64,000 bases of DNA, taken from NCBI GenBank assembly GCA_013823725.1, contig PNMQ01000002.1, positions 211,823-275,822 on the forward strand, given 5' to 3'. Each line of letters starts with the position of its first letter. Positions within the stretch are counted from its first letter, which is position 1. Both the position numbers and the translations under genes were made by a program. The notes beneath the pieces were generated by a model that was not told the DNA's origin, did not search any database, and worked only from the letters and a program-made list of their open reading frames with translations. Shown piece by piece: positions 29,745-40,286 of the stretch. This DNA is from Candidatus Pelagibacter sp. Lineage in GTDB: Bacteria; Pseudomonadota; Alphaproteobacteria; Paracaedibacterales; CAIOTO01.

Positions 29745-30518
29745 TCAATCTTGCAAATACCGATTTAACCATACTGTAGGTTTAGTATGTTTATAAATTT
29801 TTTTATACCATGGAATTTTTTTATCAGACCATTGCCCTTTAACTGCATTAGCAGGTTTAGGATCCCCATGAAAAGCAATTACTTTTACACCTTCTGGACA
29901 AACAGGTGTTTTAAAATATCTTAAATACCATACAGGTAAACAATGTTGTTTAAAACTAACACACCAACTTTTTGGCCAAAAAATAAGTTGTCCATATTTT
30001 TGGATAACTCTGTTTGATAAATATTCTTGCGAAGCAGTGCCAAATTCTTGAATAATTTCGTGAGGTCTTTGTTCGTATTCCTCTTTAATATGTCCTAAAG
30101 TCCCCACCATCCAAGAATACATAGATGCCTGACCAACGTGATTACCTTTTGTATTCCAATCATTAATAATCACAAATTCATCATTTTTGGGATAAGCAAA
30201 TAAATCGTCTAGATTCCCCACAATAACCACATCAAGATCAAAAAAGAATACTCTTTGCATTTTTAGATGTCCCAAATAATCATCGCAAAGCCCGGCTTCT
30301 TTTAAATAGATATAGTGTTTATGTTCGTCTAAAATCTGGATTGGTGGCAAAGGATATTGAATAATTGATTCATCCAATCCTTGGGGGTTGTCAGTAAAGC
30401 AGTAAAATTGGACTTCAAAATTAGTATTCTCTCTTACAGAATGGTATAATCTATTCACATCATCAGGGGAATATTTATCACCCCATTTTATAGTCACAAT
30501 ATTGTATTTCATGAGCAT
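29745..30518 (-). CDS. putative glycosyltransferase (GT8-like nucleotide-sugar fold)
   Basis: VFFFDLDVVIVGNLDDLF (DxD-like), YNIVTIKWGDKY, HGDPKPANAV. Confidence 0.6.
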   Translation of the reverse strand: MLMKYNIVTIKWGDKYSPDDVNRLYHSVRENTNFEVQFYCFTDNPQGLDESIIQYPLPPIQILDEHKHYIYLKEAGLCDDYLGHLKMQRVFFFDLDVVIVGNLDDLFAYPKNDEFVIINDWNTKGNHVGQASMYSWMVGTLGHIKEEYEQRPHEIIQEFGTASQEYLSNRVIQKYGQLIFWPKSWCVSFKQHCLPVWYLRYFKTPVCPEGVKVIAFHGDPKPANAVKGQWSDKKIPWYKKIYKHTKPTVWLNRYLQD

Positions 30519-30545
30519 TTAATAATCATTGAATTGTATTCCATT

Positions 30546-31277
30546 TTAAGATCTAAAATTAAATTTGACTAACCAATTTTTATCAATAGTCAAAAAAATT
30601 GCATTTTTTTTATGTCTATAAGCCGTAAAGTCTATCCACCCTTCAAAATGAAGACTGTTATCTTGTGATGATGTACCATTGCATATGTCTTTTAACTGGG
30701 GACACCTATTTGATAAGATACTGGCTTGGGATAACGAACTGTCTCGAGCAACAATTTCTATGCTTCTAAGAGAACAATCTATTTCCTCTGGACACTCGAA
30801 AATGATGGACACTAACAAAGAAGAAGGTATAAAAAAGCAATCTCCGATATTGATTTTTGGTGCAACTATGCGAATTGTTTGGGCAAAAAATAAAAAGCAT
30901 TTATATAAAATAATTGACTTAGAACTAATATACTCATGGTTTACACCATAAAAAACTTTCCAGTCTAAACTTAGTTCATCATTTTGAAACTCTCGTAAAC
31001 TGCTACGAAAAAATTCTGTCTCCGTATCTTTATCCTTAACACTGTCATATATTGATAATTTCATCGTTTTTATATTATCAATATGGCGACGCAAAGCGTC
31101 TGGGTCTTCGTTCGAAACGTCTTTGATATAACTTCCATTCTGCTCTATACCTGCGACTTGAATTTTATAGTTATTAGGATTCAAACTTTGTGGTGTAAAA
31201 TTCTCATCGAATTCACTTGATGCAACTTCTGAAATAAAAAATATCAAAGAAAAAAAGTTAAAAAAACGCAAGATCAT
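30546..31277 (-). CDS. putative secreted hypothetical protein
   Basis: N-terminal signal-like MILRFFNFFSLIFFISEVASSE; no recognised domain. Confidence 0.45.
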   Translation of the reverse strand: MILRFFNFFSLIFFISEVASSEFDENFTPQSLNPNNYKIQVAGIEQNGSYIKDVSNEDPDALRRHIDNIKTMKLSIYDSVKDKDTETEFFRSSLREFQNDELSLDWKVFYGVNHEYISSKSIILYKCFLFFAQTIRIVAPKINIGDCFFIPSSLLVSIIFECPEEIDCSLRSIEIVARDSSLSQASILSNRCPQLKDICNGTSSQDNSLHFEGWIDFTAYRHKKNAIFLTIDKNWLVKFNFRS

Positions 31278-31446
31278 AAAAACTATTTATATTATTTTTA
31301 ATTATCCAAAACCGTATCAAAGTTTCAATATACAGTCAACAAACAAACATTCAAAATGCTGTATTTGTACAAAACCATAATCCATAAACTTTTACTATAA
31401 TTAATTGCTTCAAATCCATCTTCTATGTTATAAATAGTCTATAAAC

Positions 31447-31536
<90 letters not shown>

Positions 31537-31602
31537 AATTTCTTAAATTTGCTTGATAAAATAGTTTTAGACCAAACTTTTAAAATAATTTATCTTAAGA
31601 TT

Positions 31603-32238
31603 CTACAAATTCATATCAATGATTTCTTTAGCTTTTGATAATGTTTCTTGAATACTCATCAAGCTTGTATCAATAACCACAGAACCACTAGGCACAACAA
31701 GTGGCGCTATTTTCCTAGTTGAGTCTCTTGTGTCCCTATTTTGCAAATCAACAACGTGGCTTGTATCAATTTTCAGTTCTATGTTTTGCTGAATTCTTCT
31801 AGTCAATCTGTCATCTTCTGACGCATGAAGAAATAATTTTACATCAGCATTAGGAAAAACGACAGATCCAATATCGCGTCCATCAATCACAAAACCTTTA
31901 TACTCAGAAGATTGATCTATCACGAGCCTTTTTATTTCATCGTTCACATAATTTCTAACGATTTCGTGCACAGCAATTTCAGAAGCTTTCTGTGCCACAT
32001 CTTCAGATCTCAAAATAGATTCTGATACCTCGTCTAAATTAATCTTATCAATATTTTTTATAAATGAATGAACATCTTTCAAATCTTCTTTTGCATGCAA
32101 ATAATAATACGCAACTTTACGATAAAGCAAACCCGAATCAATATGCTTAAAATGGTACATTCCACACAAACCACGTGCAAGCGTTCCTTTACCAGATCCA
32201 GAAGAACCATCAATACTAATAATCACAATATCGTTCAA
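31603..32238 (-). CDS. cmk: cytidylate kinase
   Basis: ISIDGSSGSGKGTLARGL, DSGLLYR, VIDGRDIGSVVFPNADVKLFLHAS. Confidence 0.93.
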   Translation of the reverse strand: MNDIVIISIDGSSGSGKGTLARGLCGMYHFKHIDSGLLYRKVAYYYLHAKEDLKDVHSFIKNIDKINLDEVSESILRSEDVAQKASEIAVHEIVRNYVNDEIKRLVIDQSSEYKGFVIDGRDIGSVVFPNADVKLFLHASEDDRLTRRIQQNIELKIDTSHVVDLQNRDTRDSTRKIAPLVVPSGSVVIDTSLMSIQETLSKAKEIIDMNL

Positions 32239-32326
32239 TAAAAATTTAAATCAAAAGTATGATAAACCCATTTCATGCATTCATCAAGTTATAAGACGTC
32301 AATAGACTAATCAAAATGCGATCTAT

Positions 32327-33100
32327 CTATTTTGTAAATAACATGGCTGTCAGAATATAATTAAAAATAAGAATAAAAATAGATGCCGTAACAACTGCTT
32401 GTGTTGTTGCTTTACCAACACCTTCGGCACCCTTTGAAGAATTATATCCGTGGAAACATCCCATGATAGTAATAATTCCACCAAAAACCATAGCCTTAAT
32501 CAATCCCGAAATAACGTCAGAAACTTCTAAATAGTGCAGGGTCTGGGTTAAATAAACACTTTTGTTGAAGTTCAAATAATAGATGGATACAAAATACCCC
32601 CCCAACACGCCGATACTGTCTGCAATAAGCACTAAAACCGGTAGCGTAATAAGACCTGCTAAAAATCTTGGGAAGATCAAATACTTAAAGGGATTTGTAG
32701 ACAAAGTGGTCAACGCATCAATTTGTTCAGTCACGCGCATAGTTGCAATTTCGGCCGCAATAGATGCACCTACTCTACCTGCAACCATAAGCCCTGCAAG
32801 AACAGGTCCTAATTCGCGTGTCATGGACAAAACAACAACTGTAGCTATTGCGCCTTCTGCTTGAAATCTAGAGAATCCTGTATAGCTTTGAAGAGCAAGC
32901 ACCATGCCTGAGAAAAGTGCCGTCATACCAACAACCGGAAGTGAATAAAATCCAATATTCATGCACTGGCGTAAAACTAACCGCGGATACCAAGGATATG
33001 TACATCCAGCAGAGATCGTTTTCGCTAAAAAACATGAAAACTCACCAATTAATTGCAAAAAGCGCAGAGTCGTATGACCAATATGAGATAAAAATTGCAT
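32327..33100 (-). CDS. mlaE: MlaE-family ABC transporter permease
   Basis: VLSMTRELGPVLAGLMVAGRVGASIAAEIATMRVTEQIDAL; CFHGYNSSKGAEGVGKATTQAVV. Confidence 0.93.
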   Translation of the reverse strand: MQFLSHIGHTTLRFLQLIGEFSCFLAKTISAGCTYPWYPRLVLRQCMNIGFYSLPVVGMTALFSGMVLALQSYTGFSRFQAEGAIATVVVLSMTRELGPVLAGLMVAGRVGASIAAEIATMRVTEQIDALTTLSTNPFKYLIFPRFLAGLITLPVLVLIADSIGVLGGYFVSIYYLNFNKSVYLTQTLHYLEVSDVISGLIKAMVFGGIITIMGCFHGYNSSKGAEGVGKATTQAVVTASIFILIFNYILTAMLFTK

Positions 33101-33172
33101 TTAAAATAACGTTACAAAACTATAACAATATTTTTACAGGGTTTTTATTTCTTTTCAAGATAAGAATAGGGT

Positions 33173-34096
33173 TTAATCAGAAAGTTTTTCTTTCTTTGAA
33201 CTTTCAAGTTGTTTTTGAAAATACGCAACTGGGAAAACAAATAACAAAATAATACTGATTGCCAACGCAGATGTTTGAGGCCAATCTAAATTGTTGAAGA
33301 ACTCCATCCATAACAATCGACCAATGACAATAGTATCAGGTCCGCCCAATAGTTCTGGAATAACAAACTCTCCCATGGAGGGAACAAATACAAGCATAAT
33401 ACCCGATATAATTCCTTTTTTAGCTAAGGGAATAGTAATATAAAAAAGTGTTTTAAATGGTTTTGCACCTAAATTGGCCGAAGCTTCAAATATATGTTTT
33501 TCTATTTTTTCCAACGCATTGTATATAGGCAAAATCATGAAAGGTAAGTAACAGTAGACTACTCCTAAACACACTGTAAAAATGTTATCTGTAAGAAACA
33601 AAGGATCTTGAATAATTTTCATATCCATTAAAAAAGTATTGATAATCCCTTTAGTGCTAAGGATGGATATCCATGCATAAATCCTTATTAAAAATGAAAT
33701 ACAAAAAGGCATCATAATCATCACAAGGCACATTAATCGTCTTTGTGGGGACACATGAACTAAACTTAAAGCAATGGAGAAACCTAAAATTAGTGTTATG
33801 AATGTTGATAAAGCAGATAAGCTAAGCGATGTTAGCAGTGCTGTCACAAAAGAGCTATCTTTTACTAAATTAATATAATTTCCTAAATTAATAGAAATAT
33901 CGATTAAGGAATGATTCGTAAATTTTAATAAATCTGAAAAAGGTGGAGCCGACATTGCTTGAAGAGAAAAACTAATTTTCAAAACAACTAAAAAAGGAAT
34001 AACAAAAAAAGCGACCATCCACATATAAGGAATGTAAATCAAAACTAATTTGTCATTTTTAAAAAATTGACAAAATTTTATAATTTTTGAAAGCAT
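33173..34096 (-). CDS. potB: spermidine/putrescine-type ABC transporter permease, PotB-like
   Basis: binding-protein-dependent permease TM pattern; EASANLGAKPFKTLFYITIPLAKKGIISG EAA loop; PSMGEFVIPELLGGPDTIVIGRL. Confidence 0.85.
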   Translation of the reverse strand: MLSKIIKFCQFFKNDKLVLIYIPYMWMVAFFVIPFLVVLKISFSLQAMSAPPFSDLLKFTNHSLIDISINLGNYINLVKDSSFVTALLTSLSLSALSTFITLILGFSIALSLVHVSPQRRLMCLVMIMMPFCISFLIRIYAWISILSTKGIINTFLMDMKIIQDPLFLTDNIFTVCLGVVYCYLPFMILPIYNALEKIEKHIFEASANLGAKPFKTLFYITIPLAKKGIISGIMLVFVPSMGEFVIPELLGGPDTIVIGRLLWMEFFNNLDWPQTSALAISIILLFVFPVAYFQKQLESSKKEKLSD

Positions 34097-34124
34097 ATGA
34101 ATTCATTTATCCTGTTAAGCAATA

Positions 34125-35492
34125 TTGATTATATTAACTCTCTATCAATCATTTTCAAGAATAATGATGAATAAGTTTATGATAACTTCTATTTATTGTT
34201 TGGGTTTTATGGAATTACTAACATTTAAACATAATTTTCAATGGCGAAAAAACAAATTATTACAAGACCTTTTCCTCAAACAAATAGATCTAGACCTTAA
34301 TATTATCGCAAATCGTTATAAAAATTCAAATGAAGAAAGTATTAATCTTATTAGATTAAGACAAGCTTTTCAAACATTTTGGTCTTCTTTTTTTGATAAT
34401 GCCAGGATCGATTCAGAAACTGCTCTAAAAAATCTTATACAAGAATTTGAATTTCAAAAACTGGACGATTGTATTTTTATGAACATACAACAATCCATGA
34501 GTTTGCTTACAACAAATTTTTACCTCAAAAACGATGATTATGAAAATGAAGAAGATAATCACGATTCTACATCATACGATACTATTCTATTGTGTATTCA
34601 AAAACAAATTATGGATTTTAGCCATTTTAGAAACCAAATTAAACATGAAAAAAAACAAAAACAGACGGATTATCTTCTCGATCTTTTAGAAAACAACTTA
34701 GGAACTATGATTGAAAAAATCTCTCAATCTGGGAACGACTTAAATTTAGTTACTAAAAGTGTTCTTTGCTGTGTAAATAAGACTAGATGTGAAACTTTAT
34801 CTATTTCATCAATGTACGAGAAATTTTCTGAAAATGTTAATTCAGTCTCCTCTTCTACTCAAAACCTATCCGTTTCTATTGATCAAATTGCCAATCAACT
34901 ATCTAAAGGCACATTAATGACCAAAAAAAGCGCTGCGGAAGCAAAAAAGGCACAAGAAGTTGTTGGGGGACTTTCCAAAGCGGCGGTTAAAATCGGTGAA
35001 GTTGTAAAAATAATTAATGAAATTGCTAACCAAACCAATCTCCTTGCACTGAACGCCACAATTGAAGCTGCGCGTGCTGGAAGTGCTGGCAAAGGTTTTT
35101 CCGTAGTTGCATCTGAAGTCAAAAATCTAGCAGGACAAACAGCAAAAGCAACTGATGAAATCACGGTTCAAATCAAAGAAATGCAAGAGGCAACAGGGAA
35201 AGTAGTATCTTCTATTAAGGAAATGACCGAAACTATGGCAGAAATAAACAATGGAACAACGGTTATTGCATCTGCCGTTAGTGAACAAGGATCTGCAACA
35301 CAAGAAATTTTTAAAAATATCGCTAACGTTGCTGCCTCTAGCTCAAATCTAATGAGCATCATCAGCCAAATAAAAGATTCAACTCAACAAACAGGTATCA
35401 CAACACAGCAAGCAGCAAATATTACACTTAAAATTACAGATCAGTCAGAGTATCTACAAGGAGTCATTCATAAAGTGACCATGCAATCTTGA
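34125..35492 (+). CDS. soluble methyl-accepting chemotaxis protein
   Basis: [41 protein letters not shown]; no obvious TM segment. Confidence 0.88.
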   Translation: MIILTLYQSFSRIMMNKFMITSIYCLGFMELLTFKHNFQWRKNKLLQDLFLKQIDLDLNIIANRYKNSNEESINLIRLRQAFQTFWSSFFDNARIDSETALKNLIQEFEFQKLDDCIFMNIQQSMSLLTTNFYLKNDDYENEEDNHDSTSYDTILLCIQKQIMDFSHFRNQIKHEKKQKQTDYLLDLLENNLGTMIEKISQSGNDLNLVTKSVLCCVNKTRCETLSISSMYEKFSENVNSVSSSTQNLSVSIDQIANQLSKGTLMTKKSAAEAKKAQEVVGGLSKAAVKIGEVVKIINEIANQTNLLALNATIEAARAGSAGKGFSVVASEVKNLAGQTAKATDEITVQIKEMQEATGKVVSSIKEMTETMAEINNGTTVIASAVSEQGSATQEIFKNIANVAASSSNLMSIISQIKDSTQQTGITTQQAANITLKITDQSEYLQGVIHKVTMQS

Positions 35493-35581
35493 TAAATCTT
35501 TCATTATTTTAAATTTTGGAATTCATTTCTCTTGAATTCAATGGCAAATTTGTTGTATAATAATACCTTACGGAGGAAATT

Positions 35582-35707
35582 ATGAAAATCGCAAATTCTT
35601 TAAAGACTTTAAAATCACGTCACAAAGCTTGTAAAATCATCAGAAGAAAAGGCAAACTTTTAGTGATCAATAAAATCAACCCTCGCTTCAAAGCAAAACA
35701 AGGTTAA
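35582..35707 (+). CDS. rpmJ: 50S ribosomal protein L36 (not in the ORF track)
   Basis: [41 protein letters not shown], preceded by Shine-Dalgarno-like ggaggaa. Confidence 0.93.
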   Translation: MKIANSLKTLKSRHKACKIIRRKGKLLVINKINPRFKAKQG

Positions 35708-35775
35708 CACTTTAATGAATTGTTAATTTTATGCTGATATTCTCATAGTATCAACATCATAAGGTTTTAAATTCT

Positions 35776-36777
35776 TTGTCACTCAGTATTTATACGACTC
35801 ACATAGAGTTCGACAACAATTCCGCTCTTAAGCAGCTTGTTGGTCCTCAAAATGATCTTTTGAAAATTGTTGAAAAATATTATGATACCCATATCGGGCA
35901 TAGAGGAAATATTATCACGCTCACGGGGCCTCAAGAAGGTGTAGATAAAACTGTTAGAGCTTTACGCTATTTATACGACATGGTATTAGAAAATTACCAT
36001 GTAGACGTAGATATCGTAGAATCAGTAATAAAAAATCCTAATAGAAATGACACCTTTGCTTCATTATCTAACAAAAAACTAAATAACACTCCATCTCATA
36101 ATTCATCAACCCCTCCAGTACATCTTAATACACGCAAGCGTATTATCATTCCTCGAACAGAAAACCAGACAACATATATCAAAGAACTTTTGCAAAGCGA
36201 AATGATTTTTGGCATTGGACCTGCTGGAACAGGTAAAAGCTACCTTGCAGTCGCAGGTGCCGTTGATAGTTTACTAGAAGGAAAAGTCGAAAAAATCATT
36301 TTATGCCGCCCTGCTGTGGAAGCTGGAGAAAAAATTGGATTTTTACCAGGTGACATGAAAGAAAAAGTAGATCCTTTTTTACGTCCCTTAATGGATGCAC
36401 TAAACGATATGTTACCAGCAGAAACAGTAGCAAAAAAAATAGCTACTGGTGAAATTGAAATAGCACCTCTTGCATTTATGAGGGGACGTACTTTAACAAA
36501 CGCTTATATCATCCTAGATGAAGCGCAAAACACAACTCCAACTCAAATGAAAATGTTTTTGACACGTCTAGGCGCCAATTCGAAAATGGTCATTAATGGG
36601 GACCTTAGCCAAAGCGATTTACCTCATGGTCAAGAATCTGGATTAGCTCATGCACAAAAATTTTTGAAGCCTCTAAAAGAAATACCTTTCATTGAATTCA
36701 ATGAAAGTGATATTGTAAGACACCATCTGGTTTCAAAAATTATTTCTGCTTATAATGCAAAGGCAACATCTACATAG
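35776..36777 (+). CDS. phoH: PhoH-like ATPase (TTG start)
   Basis: FGIGPAGTGKSYLAVA, LCRPAVEAGEKIGFLPGDMKEKVDPFLRPLMDAL, ILDEAQNTTPTQMKMFLTRLG. Confidence 0.95.
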   Translation: MSLSIYTTHIEFDNNSALKQLVGPQNDLLKIVEKYYDTHIGHRGNIITLTGPQEGVDKTVRALRYLYDMVLENYHVDVDIVESVIKNPNRNDTFASLSNKKLNNTPSHNSSTPPVHLNTRKRIIIPRTENQTTYIKELLQSEMIFGIGPAGTGKSYLAVAGAVDSLLEGKVEKIILCRPAVEAGEKIGFLPGDMKEKVDPFLRPLMDALNDMLPAETVAKKIATGEIEIAPLAFMRGRTLTNAYIILDEAQNTTPTQMKMFLTRLGANSKMVINGDLSQSDLPHGQESGLAHAQKFLKPLKEIPFIEFNESDIVRHHLVSKIISAYNAKATST

Positions 36778-36779
36778 CT

Positions 36780-37271
36780 ATGACTGAATTAGAATTGCAT
36801 ATCGAACAAGATGTCGAAGACCCCCGATGGTCTCCCTATAATCTTCATCTTATTGAACCTATAGCGCAACATGTTATAAAAGAACTTAAGATATCATCAT
36901 CTTTGTTTATAGAACTGCATCTTGTTAATGACGAATCAATTCAAGTATTAAATTACACATACAGGCAAAAAGATAAAGCAACAAATGTTTTATCTTTCCC
37001 TGCTTTTGATGGAAATCTTAATTTATCAACACTTCATCAAAATATCACTATTGGATTAGGTGATATCTTTTTGTCATTTGAAACTATTCAAAAAGAAAAA
37101 GAGGATAAAAAAATATCCTTTGAAAATCATTGTTACCATTTATTTCTTCATGGATTACTACACCTTTTAGGTTTTGATCACCAAACTGATGAAGAAGCTA
37201 ATATTATGGAAACAATGGAGATTAAAATCCTATCACAATTCAATATTGCTAACCCCTACGAGAAAGTATAA
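36780..37271 (+). CDS. ybeY: endoribonuclease YbeY
   Basis: DKATNVLSFPAF, HLFLHGLLHLLGFDH metal-binding motif; adjacent to phoH. Confidence 0.95.
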   Translation: MTELELHIEQDVEDPRWSPYNLHLIEPIAQHVIKELKISSSLFIELHLVNDESIQVLNYTYRQKDKATNVLSFPAFDGNLNLSTLHQNITIGLGDIFLSFETIQKEKEDKKISFENHCYHLFLHGLLHLLGFDHQTDEEANIMETMEIKILSQFNIANPYEKV

Positions 37272-38188
37272 TGCCAACATCTTATATGTCGAAAAAATTA
37301 TTCAAAAAAACAAATTCCTTATTTCATAACGTTACATCATTTTTTAGAAAACGATCTGAAAACGAAGGCAGCCTAAGAGACACCATTGAAGAACTTATTG
37401 AAGAAACCAACGAAGAAGTTCCTTCGCTCGAAACAACAGAACGTGTTCTTTTAACAAATATTTTAGATCTTAAGGACGTTACTGCTGATGATATCATGAT
37501 CCCAAGAGCAGATATTATTGCTGTTCCTTCTACGGCAACCCAAGAACAAATGATTGCCGAATTTGCAAGAACAGGTGTACCCGCTTTAATTATTTATAGT
37601 GGAAATCTTGACAACGTCATTGGCATTGTCCATACACAAGATATTATACTTTGGATGAATACAGGCAAGCCTTTTGTTTTACATACTTTTATGCGTGACG
37701 TGATGTTTATTTCACCTTCTATGCGTGCGATAGACCTTCTAATCATTATGAAAAATACTGGAACTAAAGTTGCAATAGTTGTTGATGAATACGGTGGAGT
37801 TGATGGACTAGTGACTTTTCATCTACTTATTGAAACGGTTATTGGCGATATTGAAGGACAAACTTATCACCATCCTGAACCTCAAATCAACTGGAAATCT
37901 GATGGATCCATTATTGCGGACGGCAGGTCAACAATAGAAGACCTTGATGAACTTGTAGGAAAAGAACTAGAACTTGTAGACAAAGATGACGACATAGAAA
38001 CCATTGCGGGTGTTGTTGCTTCTATTACCGGAAGAGTTCCTGCAAGAGGCGAGATTATTAAACATCATTCAGGTGTTGAATTTGAAATCTTAGACGCTGA
38101 TCCTCGAAGAGTCAAAAGAGTTTGTATTAAAAATCTTTCATTATTAACTGAAAAAAATTCTGATATTGACGAAGAAAACAAAGACTAA
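37271..38188 (+). CDS. CorC/HlyC-family CBS-domain protein
   Basis: DDIMIPRADIIAV, DEYGGVDGLVTFHLLIETVIGDI, C-terminal transporter-associated domain. Confidence 0.92.
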   Translation: MPTSYMSKKLFKKTNSLFHNVTSFFRKRSENEGSLRDTIEELIEETNEEVPSLETTERVLLTNILDLKDVTADDIMIPRADIIAVPSTATQEQMIAEFARTGVPALIIYSGNLDNVIGIVHTQDIILWMNTGKPFVLHTFMRDVMFISPSMRAIDLLIIMKNTGTKVAIVVDEYGGVDGLVTFHLLIETVIGDIEGQTYHHPEPQINWKSDGSIIADGRSTIEDLDELVGKELELVDKDDDIETIAGVVASITGRVPARGEIIKHHSGVEFEILDADPRRVKRVCIKNLSLLTEKNSDIDEENKD

Positions 38189-38279
38189 TTTTATCTTTTC
38201 ATCGTTTTATCATCAAAATATGTAACAAGAATATTAAACTGTGTTATCCTCTACCTAACAAATTTAAAAATTCTATAAC

Positions 38280-39116
38280 ATGACATTATTAGACGTTAAG
38301 ACCGCAAAATTAATTGAAGAAGCTTTTGATAATCGCAACAATCATGATATTAAAGAAGACATTCTTTTAAAAACAGCTGTACTCGAAATTATTGACCTTT
38401 TAGATCAAGGTCAAATCAGAGTCTGTGAAAAAAAAGATGGTATATGGATAACAAACACAACGGTCAAAAAAGCCATCCTTCTTTCTTTTGCCATTCAAAA
38501 AAATGAAATTTTAGGCTCATCAGATTTTACACATTGGTTTGATAAAGTTGATTTGAAAAACACGAGGTGGAATACTGACGATTTTAACCAAGCAGGCTAT
38601 CGCAGTGTTCCAGGTGCTATTGTGCGCAGGGGAAGTTTTATTGATAAAGGCGTTATCTTGATGCCAAGCTTTGTTAATATTGGAGCTTACGTAGGCAGCA
38701 GTACAATGATTGACACATGGAGCACCATAGGTTCTTGTGCGCAAATTGGTAAGAATTGTCATATCTCTGGTGGCGTTGGCATTGGTGGAGTCCTTGAACC
38801 CCTTCAAGCCAACCCTGTCATTATAGAAGACAATTGCTTTATTGGTGCAAGGTCAGAAATTGCTGAGGGTGTCATTGTTGAAGAAGGTGCAGTTATTTCA
38901 ATGGGTGTTTTCATCGGTGCATCTACAAAAATCGTAGATCGACAAACAGGAACCATTTATCAAGGAAGAGTCCCGGCTTATAGCGTTGTAATACCTGGTG
39001 TGCTACCTGCAAAAGAACCTCACCTTCCCCTTCTTTCTTGTGCTGTAATTGTTAAAACGGTGGATGAAAGAACACGTTCCAAAACCGGTATCAATGATAT
39101 TTTGAGAGATGCATGA
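38280..39116 (+). CDS. dapD: 2,3,4,5-tetrahydropyridine-2,6-dicarboxylate N-succinyltransferase
   Basis: [64 protein letters not shown]. Confidence 0.97.
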   Translation: MTLLDVKTAKLIEEAFDNRNNHDIKEDILLKTAVLEIIDLLDQGQIRVCEKKDGIWITNTTVKKAILLSFAIQKNEILGSSDFTHWFDKVDLKNTRWNTDDFNQAGYRSVPGAIVRRGSFIDKGVILMPSFVNIGAYVGSSTMIDTWSTIGSCAQIGKNCHISGGVGIGGVLEPLQANPVIIEDNCFIGARSEIAEGVIVEEGAVISMGVFIGASTKIVDRQTGTIYQGRVPAYSVVIPGVLPAKEPHLPLLSCAVIVKTVDERTRSKTGINDILRDA

Positions 39117-40282
39117 AATCTGTACCTTGTGAAATAATTGCTCAACAACTTATCCAATTTGAAAGCATTACGCCTTTTGAGGCTGGATGCTTTCAATATA
39201 TTGAATCACTTCTGACACCATCTGGGTTTAAATGTCAAGTGATTCAGATAGAAGATGTAGGCAATTTCTATGCAACATATTCCCAGACCATCCCCCCAGA
39301 TAAGCATATTGTTTTTGTAGGGCATGTAGATGTTGTGCCAGCAATCAATGCATCGTCATGGACTTATCCGCCTTTTGCAGGTGAAATTCATAATGATAAA
39401 TTATATGGCAGAGGTGCTTGCGACATGAAAGGCGCCATAGCTGCCTTTGTGTCTGCTGTGCAGGAATTCATTGAAGATATAGAACAAGAACAACCATTTA
39501 CCCACCAAATCAGCATTCTTCTTACCAGCGATGAAGAAGGCGACGCGATCAATGGAATACAAAAAATGATTCCGTGGCTACAAGAACAGAACCAGAAATT
39601 TGATTTATGCATTGTAGGCGAACCCACTAACCCCGAGATTCTTGGGCAAATGATAAAAATTGGACGCAGAGGAAGTGTTTCTTTTAAGCTAAAGATCATT
39701 GGAATTGCTGGACATATTGCCTATCCAGAAAAAGCCCTTAACCCACTTCCAGCCATGACCCAATGCCTGTATGAATTAAATCATCTTATTCTTGATAATG
39801 GAAATGAATATTTTCAACCTTCAAACTTAGAGATTTCATCTGTAGACACCAACAATCCAACAGGAAATATTATCCCAAGCACATGTGAAGCAAAATTTAA
39901 TATTCGATTTAACACTGAACATACAGCTGAAAAATTAGTAGATGTCATACAAAAGACGATACGTAGGTCTATCGAACAGACGTCGCAAGAATATCAATGG
40001 GAATTAACGCATTCTGTATCTGCTCATCCGTTTATTATAGCCGACAATCCATATCTGCAAACATTTGCTAACATTGTACAAAAAGTAACGCATTTAACAT
40101 CGCAACTCAGCACATCGGGTGGAACATCGGATGCCAGGTTCATGCATCACCTTTGCCCGACTTTGGAATTTGGCTTAATCAGTGACCAAGCCCATAAAAC
40201 AGATGAATATTTATTCATCCGTGAACTTAATAAACTTAAAGAAATTTATAAAAATTTCTTAAATGAATTTTTTAAAGGGTAA
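39113..40282 (+). CDS. dapE: succinyl-diaminopimelate desuccinylase
   Basis: [48 protein letters not shown]; overlaps dapD. Confidence 0.95.
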   Translation: MKSVPCEIIAQQLIQFESITPFEAGCFQYIESLLTPSGFKCQVIQIEDVGNFYATYSQTIPPDKHIVFVGHVDVVPAINASSWTYPPFAGEIHNDKLYGRGACDMKGAIAAFVSAVQEFIEDIEQEQPFTHQISILLTSDEEGDAINGIQKMIPWLQEQNQKFDLCIVGEPTNPEILGQMIKIGRRGSVSFKLKIIGIAGHIAYPEKALNPLPAMTQCLYELNHLILDNGNEYFQPSNLEISSVDTNNPTGNIIPSTCEAKFNIRFNTEHTAEKLVDVIQKTIRRSIEQTSQEYQWELTHSVSAHPFIIADNPYLQTFANIVQKVTHLTSQLSTSGGTSDARFMHHLCPTLEFGLISDQAHKTDEYLFIRELNKLKEIYKNFLNEFFKG

Positions 40283-40286
40283 AGTT

